Shown here: positions 1-8,412 of the stretch, in pieces
Position numbering within the stretch: the first letter of the stretch is position 1
How the letters are laid out: every line of letters starts with the position of its first letter
Assembly (NCBI RefSeq): GCF_009371985.2
Contig: NZ_VIKU02000007.1
Coordinates: 1 to 64,000, forward strand
Length of the DNA stretch: 64,000 nt
Direction: 5' to 3'
Source: Pelagihabitans pacificus
GTDB taxonomy: Bacteria > Bacteroidota > Bacteroidia > Flavobacteriales > Flavobacteriaceae
Translations under genes and position numbers: made by a program
Notes under the pieces: model-generated
The model's database searches: none
What the model was told of the DNA's origin: nothing
What the model saw: only the letters and a program-made list of their open reading frames with translations

Positions 1-3000
1 GTGCTGCCCGAATCCTGAACCTCCCCAGAACCGAAGTCCTGGTCCGAAGGAGCAAAGGAAGACACCGTACGGCCCGTGCCGCTCACCTGAAGGAGCGAGC
101 CCTGTGGCGGTGCAGTCACATTTATGGTCAATAAATCCGTACAATTAAGGCTTGAGTCGGAAACCACAATCTCCACTTCCGCTGCCGAGGTCCATGGGTT
201 GCCATTTACTTCGGAAAGTGCCCGAAGGCGTACGTAGCGACCTTGTTTCGGAGTAAAGCTTACCGTTTTTAGGCTGCTATTTGCACCCCAAGTGCCTGAA
301 GAGACTGCGGAGCCCCAATCCGTGTCGTTTTCGCTCACGTATATCTCGTAAGAAGCTATCGTACCGTTCAAAACACCATCTTGCCGCGGTAGATAGGTCA
401 ATCCTTCCACTAAAACACTAGTGCCCAGATCAAACTGTATCTCATGGGGTAGTTGATCAATACCGTTCTCCCATTTCGTGTGCCAAAAAGTAGCATCAGA
501 CCCATCGATGGCCAACTCCGGATCATGGCGGGGGTTTGAACTATCCGCAAAATTTATGGTGGTTATCAATGGAGGAAGGGGTGTTGTCAACGTGTAGACA
601 CCTTCTTGTGTCGTCGTTATATTCTCAATTTCAAATCCGGTTGCCGCACTTCCCGGTAGGGTATTCCCATCGGGATCGGATACAGAAAAATCGATTCCCG
701 GAATCGAGATCGCCAAATTTATACCATCACCTTCATTCACTGTTATTTCCTGTTCACCAGAACCCTCTACTCCGTTTACTGTATATATTGGTATTACATC
801 AACACACGAAACAGAACTGCGTACATTGATGGTGAGGTATTTGGTACATCCTTCATCGGAGGTCAATGCATATACCCCGGCATCGGCAGTGGTAACACTT
901 CCTAAGCTATAGTTATCCCCCACTTGCGAACCATTCGGAAGGGTAATTGTAACGCCAAGACCATTCGGTAAAATGCTCAACATCACATCGTCTCCCTCCT
1001 CGACCGTAATCTCGGAAAGGCCACTCTGCCATACCCCATTGATACGATATTCCTGAATAACCTCGTTCTGACAGCCACCGCTCAATCTAAGGTCGATTGT
1101 GGCTATACAACCACTGCTGGTAGTAAGGGCGTAAAGGCCCGTATTGTTCTGTGCGATCAGACCGTTTCCACCATTTATGAAGGTGTCTATTTTGTAGGCC
1201 GATGTGTCTTCAAAATTTGGAAAATCAACAACGGAACTGAATCTATTCTGATCTCTGAAAGGTAAGGTCACGAAGTATTCCTCCCCCGAGGGAACATTGG
1301 CCCGAATATAAACCTCTTGGCCTTCTTCCGCATTGACAATATTTCCACTTTGCCAAGTACCCCCCGAACCTATCCTATACTCAGCGGTAATCGTATTTGG
1401 AGGACAAACAACCACCTCCGGGTTTCCTTGTTGTTTTCCAATTTCATAAAAAGAAGTGATTTCGCTCGCTGATAGGGCTTTGTTATATACCCTTAGCTCA
1501 TCTATCCTACCATCCAGTTCATCGGTAATGCCACTTAGACTCTGTGGCTGACGGTCGTCATAAAACCCCGAGGTCGTAAAGGAAGACTGATATTGTTGGC
1601 TCGTTTCCAACGTAATCTCCCCTGTAGCACTATCAGTACATATCTCTATCCCATTGGCAAATAGTCGCCCTACCTGACCATTAAAGGTGGCCGCGACATG
1701 TACCCACTTGCTAGCGGGTGAATATCCGACATAGCAGTTCACGGAGCTCCCTGTCGAGGTCGGGAACTCCAACTTGTACAAACTATTGTGGAAACCAAAA
1801 AAAAGTTTTGGATAGTCATGGGCCAAAATAGCCACGTTTTTTTCAATTTCATCCCGATAGACCCAGGCCATCACTGTCATCTCGTCCTTGATCGATGCCA
1901 TCGAAGCGGAATAAGGTACTTCTACGATGCTATTACTTTCGAACTCTTTCCCGTCCATTTCCATGGCACTGCCAAATAACCCATCGGCAGTCCAGTAGCT
2001 CTGAGTCACAGGGATGGGATTTTTATCATTGTCTCGCTCGACCATGGTGGCATCGTTACCAAAGTTGGAACTGTCCGCCACATCGATTCCCGAGCCTTCA
2101 TCGAATTTCAAATTCAATACCAAATTAGGTGAGTTGCCAATGGAGATAGCGGAACCTACCTTCACGTGTTCCGCAACGCTGGGTACTCCATTAGTATCAA
2201 GGGCAAAAAGCATATAATATCCAGGGGGTAACAACTCTCTATTAGGAACCTCAACATTATAAGTTCCCTGGTTTGAGGTGAATGATAGTGGAATCCTTCG
2301 CTGCTCATTATTGGTACTGTGAGTAGCAGATGAAAGCCTTATAAAGCTGAATTCCGTAATTCCAGGACTGCCCGTAACCGGCATGGTGCTATTGTAATCT
2401 ACATTATCGGGCGCTTGTATCGTGGGTCTGGCGGCTAAACCACCGCCTGGACCAAAAAGATAAGGAGGGCTATAGATTTCGGCGTCGAGATGGTTATCAC
2501 AGCCCGGGGAATCGCCACAAAGACCTCCCCCACCTACGAAAACCCGACCATCCGGAAGTAAAATACTTACACTGTGATAGGTCCTAGGTATTTGCATAGG
2601 TGCCGTGTCGCTCCAGCTATTGGTAACTGGATCAAAGATTTCACCAACAAATCGCGCACCGAGGTCGCTAAATACCTCTGCAGTAGATAGACCGCCGGTT
2701 ACCAGAACCTTTCCGTCAGGGAGGACAACACTATTGTGCATGGTGCGTGCCCTTTGAAATCCAGATACTTCGGTCACTAGCGGAGTCTCGTTATTGATAT
2801 CTATAATGAATGTCTTGTCACTGGCTGGGGTTCCGCTACTATAGGTCCGGGATCCTCCCACTTTCAACAACTTGCCAATATCATACATTACCGAAGTGCC
2901 CTTCATAGAGTAGACATCACCGGTACGAGCTCCAAGGTTTTGCACGGTCGGATTATTTATGTCGCTCACATCGAGCCAGTGCATGTCGGTACCAGGACCG

Positions 3001-3686
3001 GCATGAAATACTTTTCCGTTGGGAGCCGCCCAAAGCCAGGCATGGTTATCCCCGCGATAAAACCGCTGGGAAGGGTCTGGTTCATCCAAGATATTGTCAT
3101 TACCATCCATCAGCAACTCCCCTTGAATGGACGGAAGTGCTATCCATCCAGTCTCTGAGCTGTAAATCTCGGCATGTTTTCCCCCAATACCACCGCTCCA
3201 GGATCCGCCCAACGTAAACACAGCTCCCGTAGCTAACGTAACATTACCCTGATAGCCTCTGGGCACAATCATATCATCGGCCCTTGTCCAGATTCCGGTG
3301 TTGGGGTCATACAGGCTAACACGTTCGCTCGAGCTTCCGCCGGCAGCCAATATTCTTCCGTCCGCAAGATTATTTATCCCCGGACAAAACATATCGTGAT
3401 TGGTCTGAGTCGCCGTTCTTGGCAGGACCGTGCCCTCGGTACCCAAAGACGGATCGAAGATTTGGGTAAATGTAAAACCATCACCGCCCCCAAAATCATC
3501 GTGGTATTTTGAAGACCAAGTGATGATTCTACCATCTGGAAGATTGGCTACCGCCACAGGTACGATATCGAATGGGATTACGTTGCCCCATGACCCCACT
3601 TGCGAGGGATCTTGGGCATTTCCGTTGAAAATTGAAAAGACTAAAAAAGTTAATAAGGCAATGAAATAGGAGTAGTTGTTTCCCAT
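1..3686 (-). CDS. Galactose oxidase-like secreted multidomain protein (3' end cut by window edge)
   Basis: The frame starts at an ATG at 3686 and runs open through base 1, so at least 1228 residues are visible and the C-terminus is missing. Residues 1-25 form a signal peptide ending N-A-Q. Residues about 30-440 are a kelch-type propeller, followed by the galactose oxidase C-terminal (DUF1929) domain to about 520. Every residue that defines the copper radical site of fungal galactose oxidase has a counterpart: Cys101 in HDMFCPG and Tyr145 in RGYQ (the thioether pair), the stacking Trp217 in DNHAW, Tyr370-His371 in RTYHS, and His456 in THSTNNEQRRIPL. After that come a LamG/concanavalin-like region (about 525-750), Ig-like repeats (about 760-1030) and an F5/8 type C (discoidin) domain (about 1040-1172). 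Known members of this family oxidise primary alcohols of galactosides to aldehydes with release of peroxide. The native substrate here is unknown; the lectin-like modules suggest a surface polysaccharide. A type IX sorting tail may lie beyond the edge. Confidence 0.88.
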   Translation of the reverse strand, partial: MGNNYSYFIALLTFLVFSIFNGNAQDPSQVGSWGNVIPFDIVPVAVANLPDGRIITWSSKYHDDFGGGDGFTFTQIFDPSLGTEGTVLPRTATQTNHDMFCPGINNLADGRILAAGGSSSERVSLYDPNTGIWTRADDMIVPRGYQGNVTLATGAVFTLGGSWSGGIGGKHAEIYSSETGWIALPSIQGELLMDGNDNILDEPDPSQRFYRGDNHAWLWAAPNGKVFHAGPGTDMHWLDVSDINNPTVQNLGARTGDVYSMKGTSVMYDIGKLLKVGGSRTYSSGTPASDKTFIIDINNETPLVTEVSGFQRARTMHNSVVLPDGKVLVTGGLSTAEVFSDLGARFVGEIFDPVTNSWSDTAPMQIPRTYHSVSILLPDGRVFVGGGGLCGDSPGCDNHLDAEIYSPPYLFGPGGGLAARPTIQAPDNVDYNSTMPVTGSPGITEFSFIRLSSATHSTNNEQRRIPLSFTSNQGTYNVEVPNRELLPPGYYMLFALDTNGVPSVAEHVKVGSAISIGNSPNLVLNLKFDEGSGIDVADSSNFGNDATMVERDNDKNPIPVTQSYWTADGLFGSAMEMDGKEFESNSIVEVPYSASMASIKDEMTVMAWVYRDEIEKNVAILAHDYPKLFFGFHNSLYKLEFPTSTGSSVNCYVGYSPASKWVHVAATFNGQVGRLFANGIEICTDSATGEITLETSQQYQSSFTTSGFYDDRQPQSLSGITDELDGRIDELRVYNKALSASEITSFYEIGKQQGNPEVVVCPPNTITAEYRIGSGGTWQSGNIVNAEEGQEVYIRANVPSGEEYFVTLPFRDQNRFSSVVDFPNFEDTSAYKIDTFINGGNGLIAQNNTGLYALTTSSGCIATIDLRLSGGCQNEVIQEYRINGVWQSGLSEITVEEGDDVMLSILPNGLGVTITLPNGSQVGDNYSLGSVTTADAGVYALTSDEGCTKYLTINVRSSVSCVDVIPIYTVNGVEGSGEQEITVNEGDGINLAISIPGIDFSVSDPDGNTLPGSAATGFEIENITTTQEGVYTLTTPLPPLITTINFADSSNPRHDPELAIDGSDATFWHTKWENGIDQLPHEIQFDLGTSVLVEGLTYLPRQDGVLNGTIASYEIYVSENDTDWGSAVSSGTWGANSSLKTVSFTPKQGRYVRLRALSEVNGNPWTSAAEVEIVVSDSSLNCTDLLTINVTAPPQGSLLQVSGTGRTVSSFAPSDQDFGSGEVQDSGS

Positions 3687-3857
3687 GGGTATCGTTTTAA
3701 GTTTGGTCTAATAAAAATATAGGTAATGTCCTGAGGGAAACTAAAATGGGTGCTTAAATTTAGCCGATACGCCCAATAAATCGAGGAAGTGCCGCAGATG
3801 ATCGATGAACTTTAAATATAATCGATTAAACGCAAAATAAAATTTTTTACCGCCTAG

Positions 3858-3884
3858 TGTAACAATCGCTACCTTGGTTCATCT
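3858..3884 (+). promoter_or_regulatory. Possible ECF-type promoter upstream of the sigma factor gene
   Basis: TGTAACA (3858-3864) followed after 14 bases by TCATCT (3879-3884) resembles the AAC-containing -35 and short -10 elements used by many ECF sigma factors, which often transcribe their own operon. It lies about 20 bases before the sigma gene start. The spacing is short for an ECF promoter, so this is a weak call from pattern alone. Confidence 0.25.
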
Positions 3885-3905
3885 TTAAGACAAACCATTC
3901 ACTTT

Positions 3906-4460
3906 TTGAGCCGAAAAAGAGAACATATTGATGCATTGCTACAAGAATGTATTAACGGGAAACAAAGTGCCCAACTTGAAGTTTACAATCGCTATTACAA
4001 GGCCATGTTCAATACCGCCTTCCGAATTGTAAAAAATAGTGCTGAAGCTGAGGATGTGATGCAAGAATCGTTTTTAAACGCGTTTACGAAACTGCACACA
4101 TTTAAAGGAGAGGTCACCTTCGGATCCTGGTTGAAACGAATTGTAGTGAACAACAGTATCTATCATTACCGGAAGCAACAGAAAAAAAATGAAGTTGCGC
4201 TGGAAAATATACTATACAAGGTCGAAGATAATGATGAAGTTGTTTCAGATCATGAGTTGACCGAACTGAAGGCTCAAAAAGTGATGGAAACCATGCGCTG
4301 TTTAAAAGACAATTACAGAATTTCTTTGACCTTACATTTAATCGAAGGATATGACTATGAAGAAATAAGTACTATAATGAATATCAGTTATGCCAATTGC
4401 AGGACTACCATTTCAAGAGCGAAGGAGAGTTTGAGAAAAAAATTAATAAATGCCTACTAA
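3906..4460 (+). CDS. ECF-family RNA polymerase sigma factor
   Basis: A 184-residue sigma-70 family protein of extracytoplasmic-function size. Region 2 spans about residues 25-90 (YNRYYKAMFN, then AEDVMQESFLNAF, the core-binding and -10 recognition helices). Region 4 spans about 125-178 and ends in a helix-turn-helix (EEISTIMNISYANCRTTISRAKE). It would direct RNA polymerase to a small envelope-related regulon. The start chosen is a TTG at 3906, because no in-frame ATG precedes region 2; an upstream ATT is also possible. Its stop codon overlaps the start of the next gene by one base (TAATG), which indicates translational coupling to the anti-sigma-like partner. It heads a four-gene operon whose last two members encode secreted repeat proteins. 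Confidence 0.9.
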   Translation: MSRKREHIDALLQECINGKQSAQLEVYNRYYKAMFNTAFRIVKNSAEAEDVMQESFLNAFTKLHTFKGEVTFGSWLKRIVVNNSIYHYRKQQKKNEVALENILYKVEDNDEVVSDHELTELKAQKVMETMRCLKDNYRISLTLHLIEGYDYEEISTIMNISYANCRTTISRAKESLRKKLINAY

Positions 4461-5020
4461 TGGAAAAAGAAAATTTAGATAATCTGTTTGAAAGGTTGAA
4501 AGGTTCTTTCGACATCGAAGAGCCAACCCAAGGACACCAAGACCGGTTTTTGGAGAAACTTAATGCCTCCAAGGGCGTAACAAGTATCTATAAAAAAAGA
4601 AATTCATGGTGGAAACCCTTCTCCATAGCGGCCTCTGTTGCCATTCTAATTGGTATAGGTTTAGGCGTTTTAAACACCAGGCCTACCCTTGAAGAGCAAG
4701 TTGCGGAGATTTCACCGGAAGTGTCCCAAAGCCATTTTTACTTTGCTAGTCTCATTGAAGAACAAGTGAAGTTGCTGGAAAGTGAAAGCTCACCAGAAAC
4801 CCAGCGCATTGTGGATGACACCATGGCGCAGCTTAACAAATTGAAAGACGATTACAATCAATTGGAGCAAGACCTTGTCAACGGTGGCAACAGTAAATTG
4901 ATCTTAAGTGCGATGATTACTAATTTCCAAACAAGAATCGATCTTTTGCAAGATGTGCTCGACAAAATCGAAACCATTAAAAATTTTAAAAATTACGAAG
5001 ATGAAGACTATACTATTTAA
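4460..5020 (+). CDS. Membrane anti-sigma-like protein
   Basis: A 186-residue protein with an acidic N-terminal cytoplasmic segment (about 1-50), one transmembrane helix (about 57-73, after the basic stretch KKRNSWWKPF) and a predominantly helical, charged extracytoplasmic part with coiled-coil character (about 95-180). The topology and the position directly after an ECF sigma gene fit a sigma-sequestering anti-sigma factor. No zinc-binding HxxxCxxC motif of the ZAS type is present, so the sigma-binding mode would differ. The ATG overlaps the sigma stop codon. An in-frame upstream ATG at 4397 lies inside the sigma gene and is not credible. Its own 3' end overlaps the next gene by 20 bases. The function is inferred from context. 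Confidence 0.7.
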   Translation: MEKENLDNLFERLKGSFDIEEPTQGHQDRFLEKLNASKGVTSIYKKRNSWWKPFSIAASVAILIGIGLGVLNTRPTLEEQVAEISPEVSQSHFYFASLIEEQVKLLESESSPETQRIVDDTMAQLNKLKDDYNQLEQDLVNGGNSKLILSAMITNFQTRIDLLQDVLDKIETIKNFKNYEDEDYTI

Positions 5021-6086
5021 ATATGCGACTATACTTTTCTTGGTCTGCCCAGTAGTGCTTTTGGCACATAACGGCAAACCGAAAGGAAGGTACACCAAAG
5101 AAAAAACCATCAAAAAGGAATTTAATGTCAACTCCGATGCCTTACTAAAAGTAAGTAATAGCTATGGTAATCTGAACATCACCTCCTGGAACGAGAATCG
5201 AATATTGATAGAAGTACATATCAAGACCAATGGGAATAATGAGGAGAAGGTGCAAAAAAAGTTGGACCAAATTACCGTTGATTTCGACGGCAGTAACAGT
5301 ATGGTTTCTGCCAAAACCGTATTTAACAAAGGTAAAAGTAGTTGGGGATGGGGCAACAACAACAAGGTGAATATGCAGATCAACTATACCATTAAGTTGC
5401 CTGTAAAGAACAGTGTAAATCTTAATAACGACTACGGTAGTATCGCGTTGGACCGGATCGACGGTCATGCTAAAATCAACTGTGATTACGGACGATTGGA
5501 CATCGGTGAACTCCGAGGAAGAAATAACCAACTCAATTTTGATTACACCTCGAATTCCACTATCGGCTACATGAACAGTGGTAAAATTTCGGCCGATTAT
5601 TCCGGATTTACCATCGAAAAAGCCGGGGATTTGATAATCAACGCCGACTATACCAACTCAAAGGTGGAAGAAATGGGCAACTTGGAATACTCCTGTGATT
5701 ATGGGAAGATTGAAATTGATGAAGTGAAGAACGTTAACGGAAATGGGGACTATATAAGCGTGCGTTTGGGAACTATTCATGGCAACACGGATATAACGGC
5801 TGATTACGGCTCCATAAAAATTGCTAAATTAGCCTCAGATGCCGGAAATGTTTTCATCAGAACAGATTATACAGGGGTAAAAATAGGCTATGACGATGGA
5901 TATAATTTCGACTTCGAAATCTCGACGTCCTATGCGGGGGTCAGCGGTAAGGAAGATTTTGAGATGAACATTAGCAACGTTAAATCGACCAGTAAATATT
6001 ATAAGGGATATCGAGGATCGGCCAATAGTGGCAACTTAATAACCATAACCAGCGATTATGGGGGTATTACTTTTTATAAAAATTAA
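5001..6086 (+). CDS. Secreted DUF4097-like beta-repeat protein with Asp-Tyr ladder
   Basis: A 361-residue protein with an N-terminal signal peptide (about 1-22, ending L-L-A-H). From residue 40 it follows the DUF4097 'putative adhesin' pattern, which is thought to form a parallel beta solenoid. An Asp-Tyr pair recurs at residues 144, 162, 181, 199, 216, 233, 250, 268 and 289, and again at 352, usually followed by Gly, Thr or Ser. This 17-21-residue period matches one solenoid turn and would stack a column of Asp and Tyr on one face. The start is the ATG at 5001 inside the end of the anti-sigma-like gene (20-base overlap); an in-frame ATG at 4953 lacks a signal peptide. It may be a cell-surface output or stress sensor of the sigma/anti-sigma pair. 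Its molecular role is not known. Confidence 0.75.
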   Translation: MKTILFKYATILFLVCPVVLLAHNGKPKGRYTKEKTIKKEFNVNSDALLKVSNSYGNLNITSWNENRILIEVHIKTNGNNEEKVQKKLDQITVDFDGSNSMVSAKTVFNKGKSSWGWGNNNKVNMQINYTIKLPVKNSVNLNNDYGSIALDRIDGHAKINCDYGRLDIGELRGRNNQLNFDYTSNSTIGYMNSGKISADYSGFTIEKAGDLIINADYTNSKVEEMGNLEYSCDYGKIEIDEVKNVNGNGDYISVRLGTIHGNTDITADYGSIKIAKLASDAGNVFIRTDYTGVKIGYDDGYNFDFEISTSYAGVSGKEDFEMNISNVKSTSKYYKGYRGSANSGNLITITSDYGGITFYKN

Positions 6087-6134
6087 ATCATCATCAATCA
6101 AACCTTGTATGAACGCAGGGTAAAAACTAAAATT

Positions 6135-6860
6135 ATGAAACAATTATTGAGCCTTAGTTTAGTAGTAGTATTAACCACCTCATGTACCGCACAATGGGGA
6201 AAGAGAATTAAAGGAAACGGTAATTCGGTAAGTATCGAACGAAGCGTTGGGGACTATGAGGGTGTGTCGGTATCGGGTTGGTTCGATGTAGACTTAGTGG
6301 ATGGAAACGAGGGAGAACTCACCTTGGAAGGGGAAGAGAATCTTTTGGAATACATCATTACGGAAGTGAGAAATGGAAAGTTGGTCATTAAGGTAGAAAA
6401 AGGCTATAATTTAAAGCCTTCCAATTGGAATGAAGGTATTCGGGTCACCGTACCGGTAGAATCTATAAACAGTGTTGCTTTGTCGGGATCCGGGGATATT
6501 GTAGGCAAAAAGACCCTGAAAGCAACTTCTTTTAGGACCTCGATGTCCGGATCCGGTGATATTACACTTGATATCGAATCGGACAATATGACCGCAAGTA
6601 TGTCGGGATCCGGTGATATAAACTTAAGCGGAACCACTGGAACATTTGAAGCCACAATTTCCGGTTCCGGCGATATAAAAGCCTATGACCTAGAGGCAGA
6701 TGTGGTAGATGCCACCGTATCAGGTTCGGCCGATATCAAGGTGACCGCCAAAGAGATGCTCAAGGCAAGGGTATCGGGCTCCGGAGATATCAGTTATCGG
6801 GGAAATCCTAAAAAACTAGATACAAAAACTTCCGGATCGGGGGATATCTCAAAAGGCTAA
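6135..6860 (+). CDS. DUF2807 (head GIN) lipoprotein with SGSGDI repeats
   Basis: A 241-residue protein starting at the ATG at 6135 (an in-frame start at 6105 gives an N-terminus without a signal). The signal sequence ends in the lipobox TTSC, so Cys17 would be lipidated. The mature part matches the auto-transporter-adhesin-like DUF2807 domain: an N-terminal strand-rich region with WFDVDL, then the hallmark S-G-S-G-D-I turn repeated at residues 117, 138, 157, 176, 196 (SGSADI), 214 and 233. The repeats imply a regular beta solenoid with a Ser/Gly/Asp edge. It is the last gene of the sigma-factor operon, 48 bases after the DUF4097 gene and just before a terminator. Two different solenoid proteins under one ECF sigma factor suggest a shared envelope function; no ligand is known. 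Confidence 0.85.
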   Translation: MKQLLSLSLVVVLTTSCTAQWGKRIKGNGNSVSIERSVGDYEGVSVSGWFDVDLVDGNEGELTLEGEENLLEYIITEVRNGKLVIKVEKGYNLKPSNWNEGIRVTVPVESINSVALSGSGDIVGKKTLKATSFRTSMSGSGDITLDIESDNMTASMSGSGDINLSGTTGTFEATISGSGDIKAYDLEADVVDATVSGSADIKVTAKEMLKARVSGSGDISYRGNPKKLDTKTSGSGDISKG

Positions 6861-6889
6861 ATCAAGAAACGAACATCATCATGCTACAA

Positions 6890-6919
6890 GGGCCTTCGTT
6901 TTACGGAGGCCTTTTTTTT
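6890..6919 (+). terminator. Rho-independent terminator of the sigma-factor operon
   Basis: GGGCCTTCGT and ACGGAGGCCT pair in a roughly 9-base stem with one G-U pair and a short T loop, followed by an eight-T tract. It lies about 30 bases after the DUF2807 stop codon. Confidence 0.75.
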
Positions 6920-6997
6920 GACAAGAGTATCGCTTCCAGAGTAGCGTTCCCGGCTTACCGGCTTTCAGGGGGCATAATTTTACGATGGCAACAAGCC

Positions 6998-8344
6998 TTA
7001 GTTACCGACACTAATTTCCTCCCTTGGTACACGAAGCAACAAAACAATACCTACTAAAAAGAAACTAAAGAGAAAGAGAACCGCGTACCGCATGCTACTG
7101 ATTTCATCGACCACTGCGAAAATAACCATCCCGATAACGATTCCGATTTTTTCGGCCACATCATAAAAACTGAAATAAGAGGTGGTATCTTCCGTAGTCG
7201 GCAAAAACTTGGAATAAGTAGAACGTGCCAATGATTGTACACCCCCCATCACAAGCCCTACCAATCCCGCCGCAATGTAGAATTGGAGGGGCGACACCAT
7301 GAAATAGGCATAGAAGCAGAGGCACATCCAGATGGCGTTCACCGTTATGAGTGTTTTTATATTTCCAAACTTGGCAGATGCCCTTGATGTCGCCACCGCC
7401 CCCAAGACAGCCACCAGTTGTATCACCAGAATGCTCACAATCAATCCTTGGGTCTTCTGATCCGGTCCTGACCAATTGATTTCCTTTTCACCAAAATACA
7501 CCGCCATCAGCATAATCGTTTGTACGGCCATGCTAAAAACAAAAAACGCTCCGAGATAGCGTTTTAAACGTACAGTTTGTTTGAGCTGGGACCAAACCTT
7601 ACCAAGCTCACGAAAACCATTGAGTACCACATTCTTGCTGACCTTGTTACCAAAAGATTCTCCCTTGGGCAATATAAAAAACGTATATTGACTAAAGAGT
7701 GCCCACCATATCCCAACGGTGATAAAAGATACTTTCATTGCCCGGACCTTTGCCAGATTTGCTTCCTGTTCGGTGGTACCGACATCAAAACCGAACCATT
7801 CGGGCTTCATGACCATCGCTAAATTGAGCAATAACAAAAGTACACTGCCGATATACCCTAAAGAAAACCCCTTCGCGCTGATGGCATCCTGTTGTTCCTC
7901 GAAGGCTATGTCGGGGAGGTATGAGTTGTAAAATACAAGGCTGCCCCAGTATCCAATAAGTCCCATGAAATAAAACAAAAGACTTAAATGAATGTAATCG
8001 ATATTGAACCAGTAGAGACCAATACAGCCTAAGCTGCCGAGATAACAAAAAAACTTCATAAAATTCTTTTTGTTACCAATATAATCGGCAATGCCCGACA
8101 GAATCGGGGACATTACGGCAACCGTCAAGAAAGTGAAAGCGGTTACGATCGATATAAGAACCGTTTGTTTCATCTCAAAACCGAAAGCCGCCACGCGCAC
8201 TTCATTCGAGGAAAACAGGGTTGAATAAAACAAGGGAAATATCGAGGATGCGATAGTAAGGGTATATACCGAATTGGCCCAATCATAAAATGCCCACGCA
8301 TTTAATAATTTTTTGCTTCCTTTAATGGGTGTTGGTCTGGCCAT
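6998..8344 (-). CDS. MFS transporter of the UMF1/Atg22-like family
   Basis: A 448-residue polytopic membrane protein. The N-terminus KKLLNAWAFYDWANSVY is the signature of the UMF1 family (related to yeast vacuolar effluxer Atg22), and 11-12 hydrophobic segments follow, including MGGVQSLARSTYSKFLP in the second half. Family members are thought to export small metabolites such as amino acids or sugars. The substrate cannot be told from sequence. The start is set at the ATG at 8344 (MARPTPIKG); an in-frame ATG eight codons upstream adds an unconserved tail. It lies downstream of the M48 protease gene on the same strand, separated by 68 bases, and converges on the sigma-factor operon. Confidence 0.85.
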   Translation of the reverse strand: MARPTPIKGSKKLLNAWAFYDWANSVYTLTIASSIFPLFYSTLFSSNEVRVAAFGFEMKQTVLISIVTAFTFLTVAVMSPILSGIADYIGNKKNFMKFFCYLGSLGCIGLYWFNIDYIHLSLLFYFMGLIGYWGSLVFYNSYLPDIAFEEQQDAISAKGFSLGYIGSVLLLLLNLAMVMKPEWFGFDVGTTEQEANLAKVRAMKVSFITVGIWWALFSQYTFFILPKGESFGNKVSKNVVLNGFRELGKVWSQLKQTVRLKRYLGAFFVFSMAVQTIMLMAVYFGEKEINWSGPDQKTQGLIVSILVIQLVAVLGAVATSRASAKFGNIKTLITVNAIWMCLCFYAYFMVSPLQFYIAAGLVGLVMGGVQSLARSTYSKFLPTTEDTTSYFSFYDVAEKIGIVIGMVIFAVVDEISSMRYAVLFLFSFFLVGIVLLLRVPREEISVGN

Positions 8345-8412
8345 TTTTAAAATAAAAACCGTCCACAAAGGTGAACGGCTTTCAATATACGATTAATACG
8401 CTTAGCGTGGTT

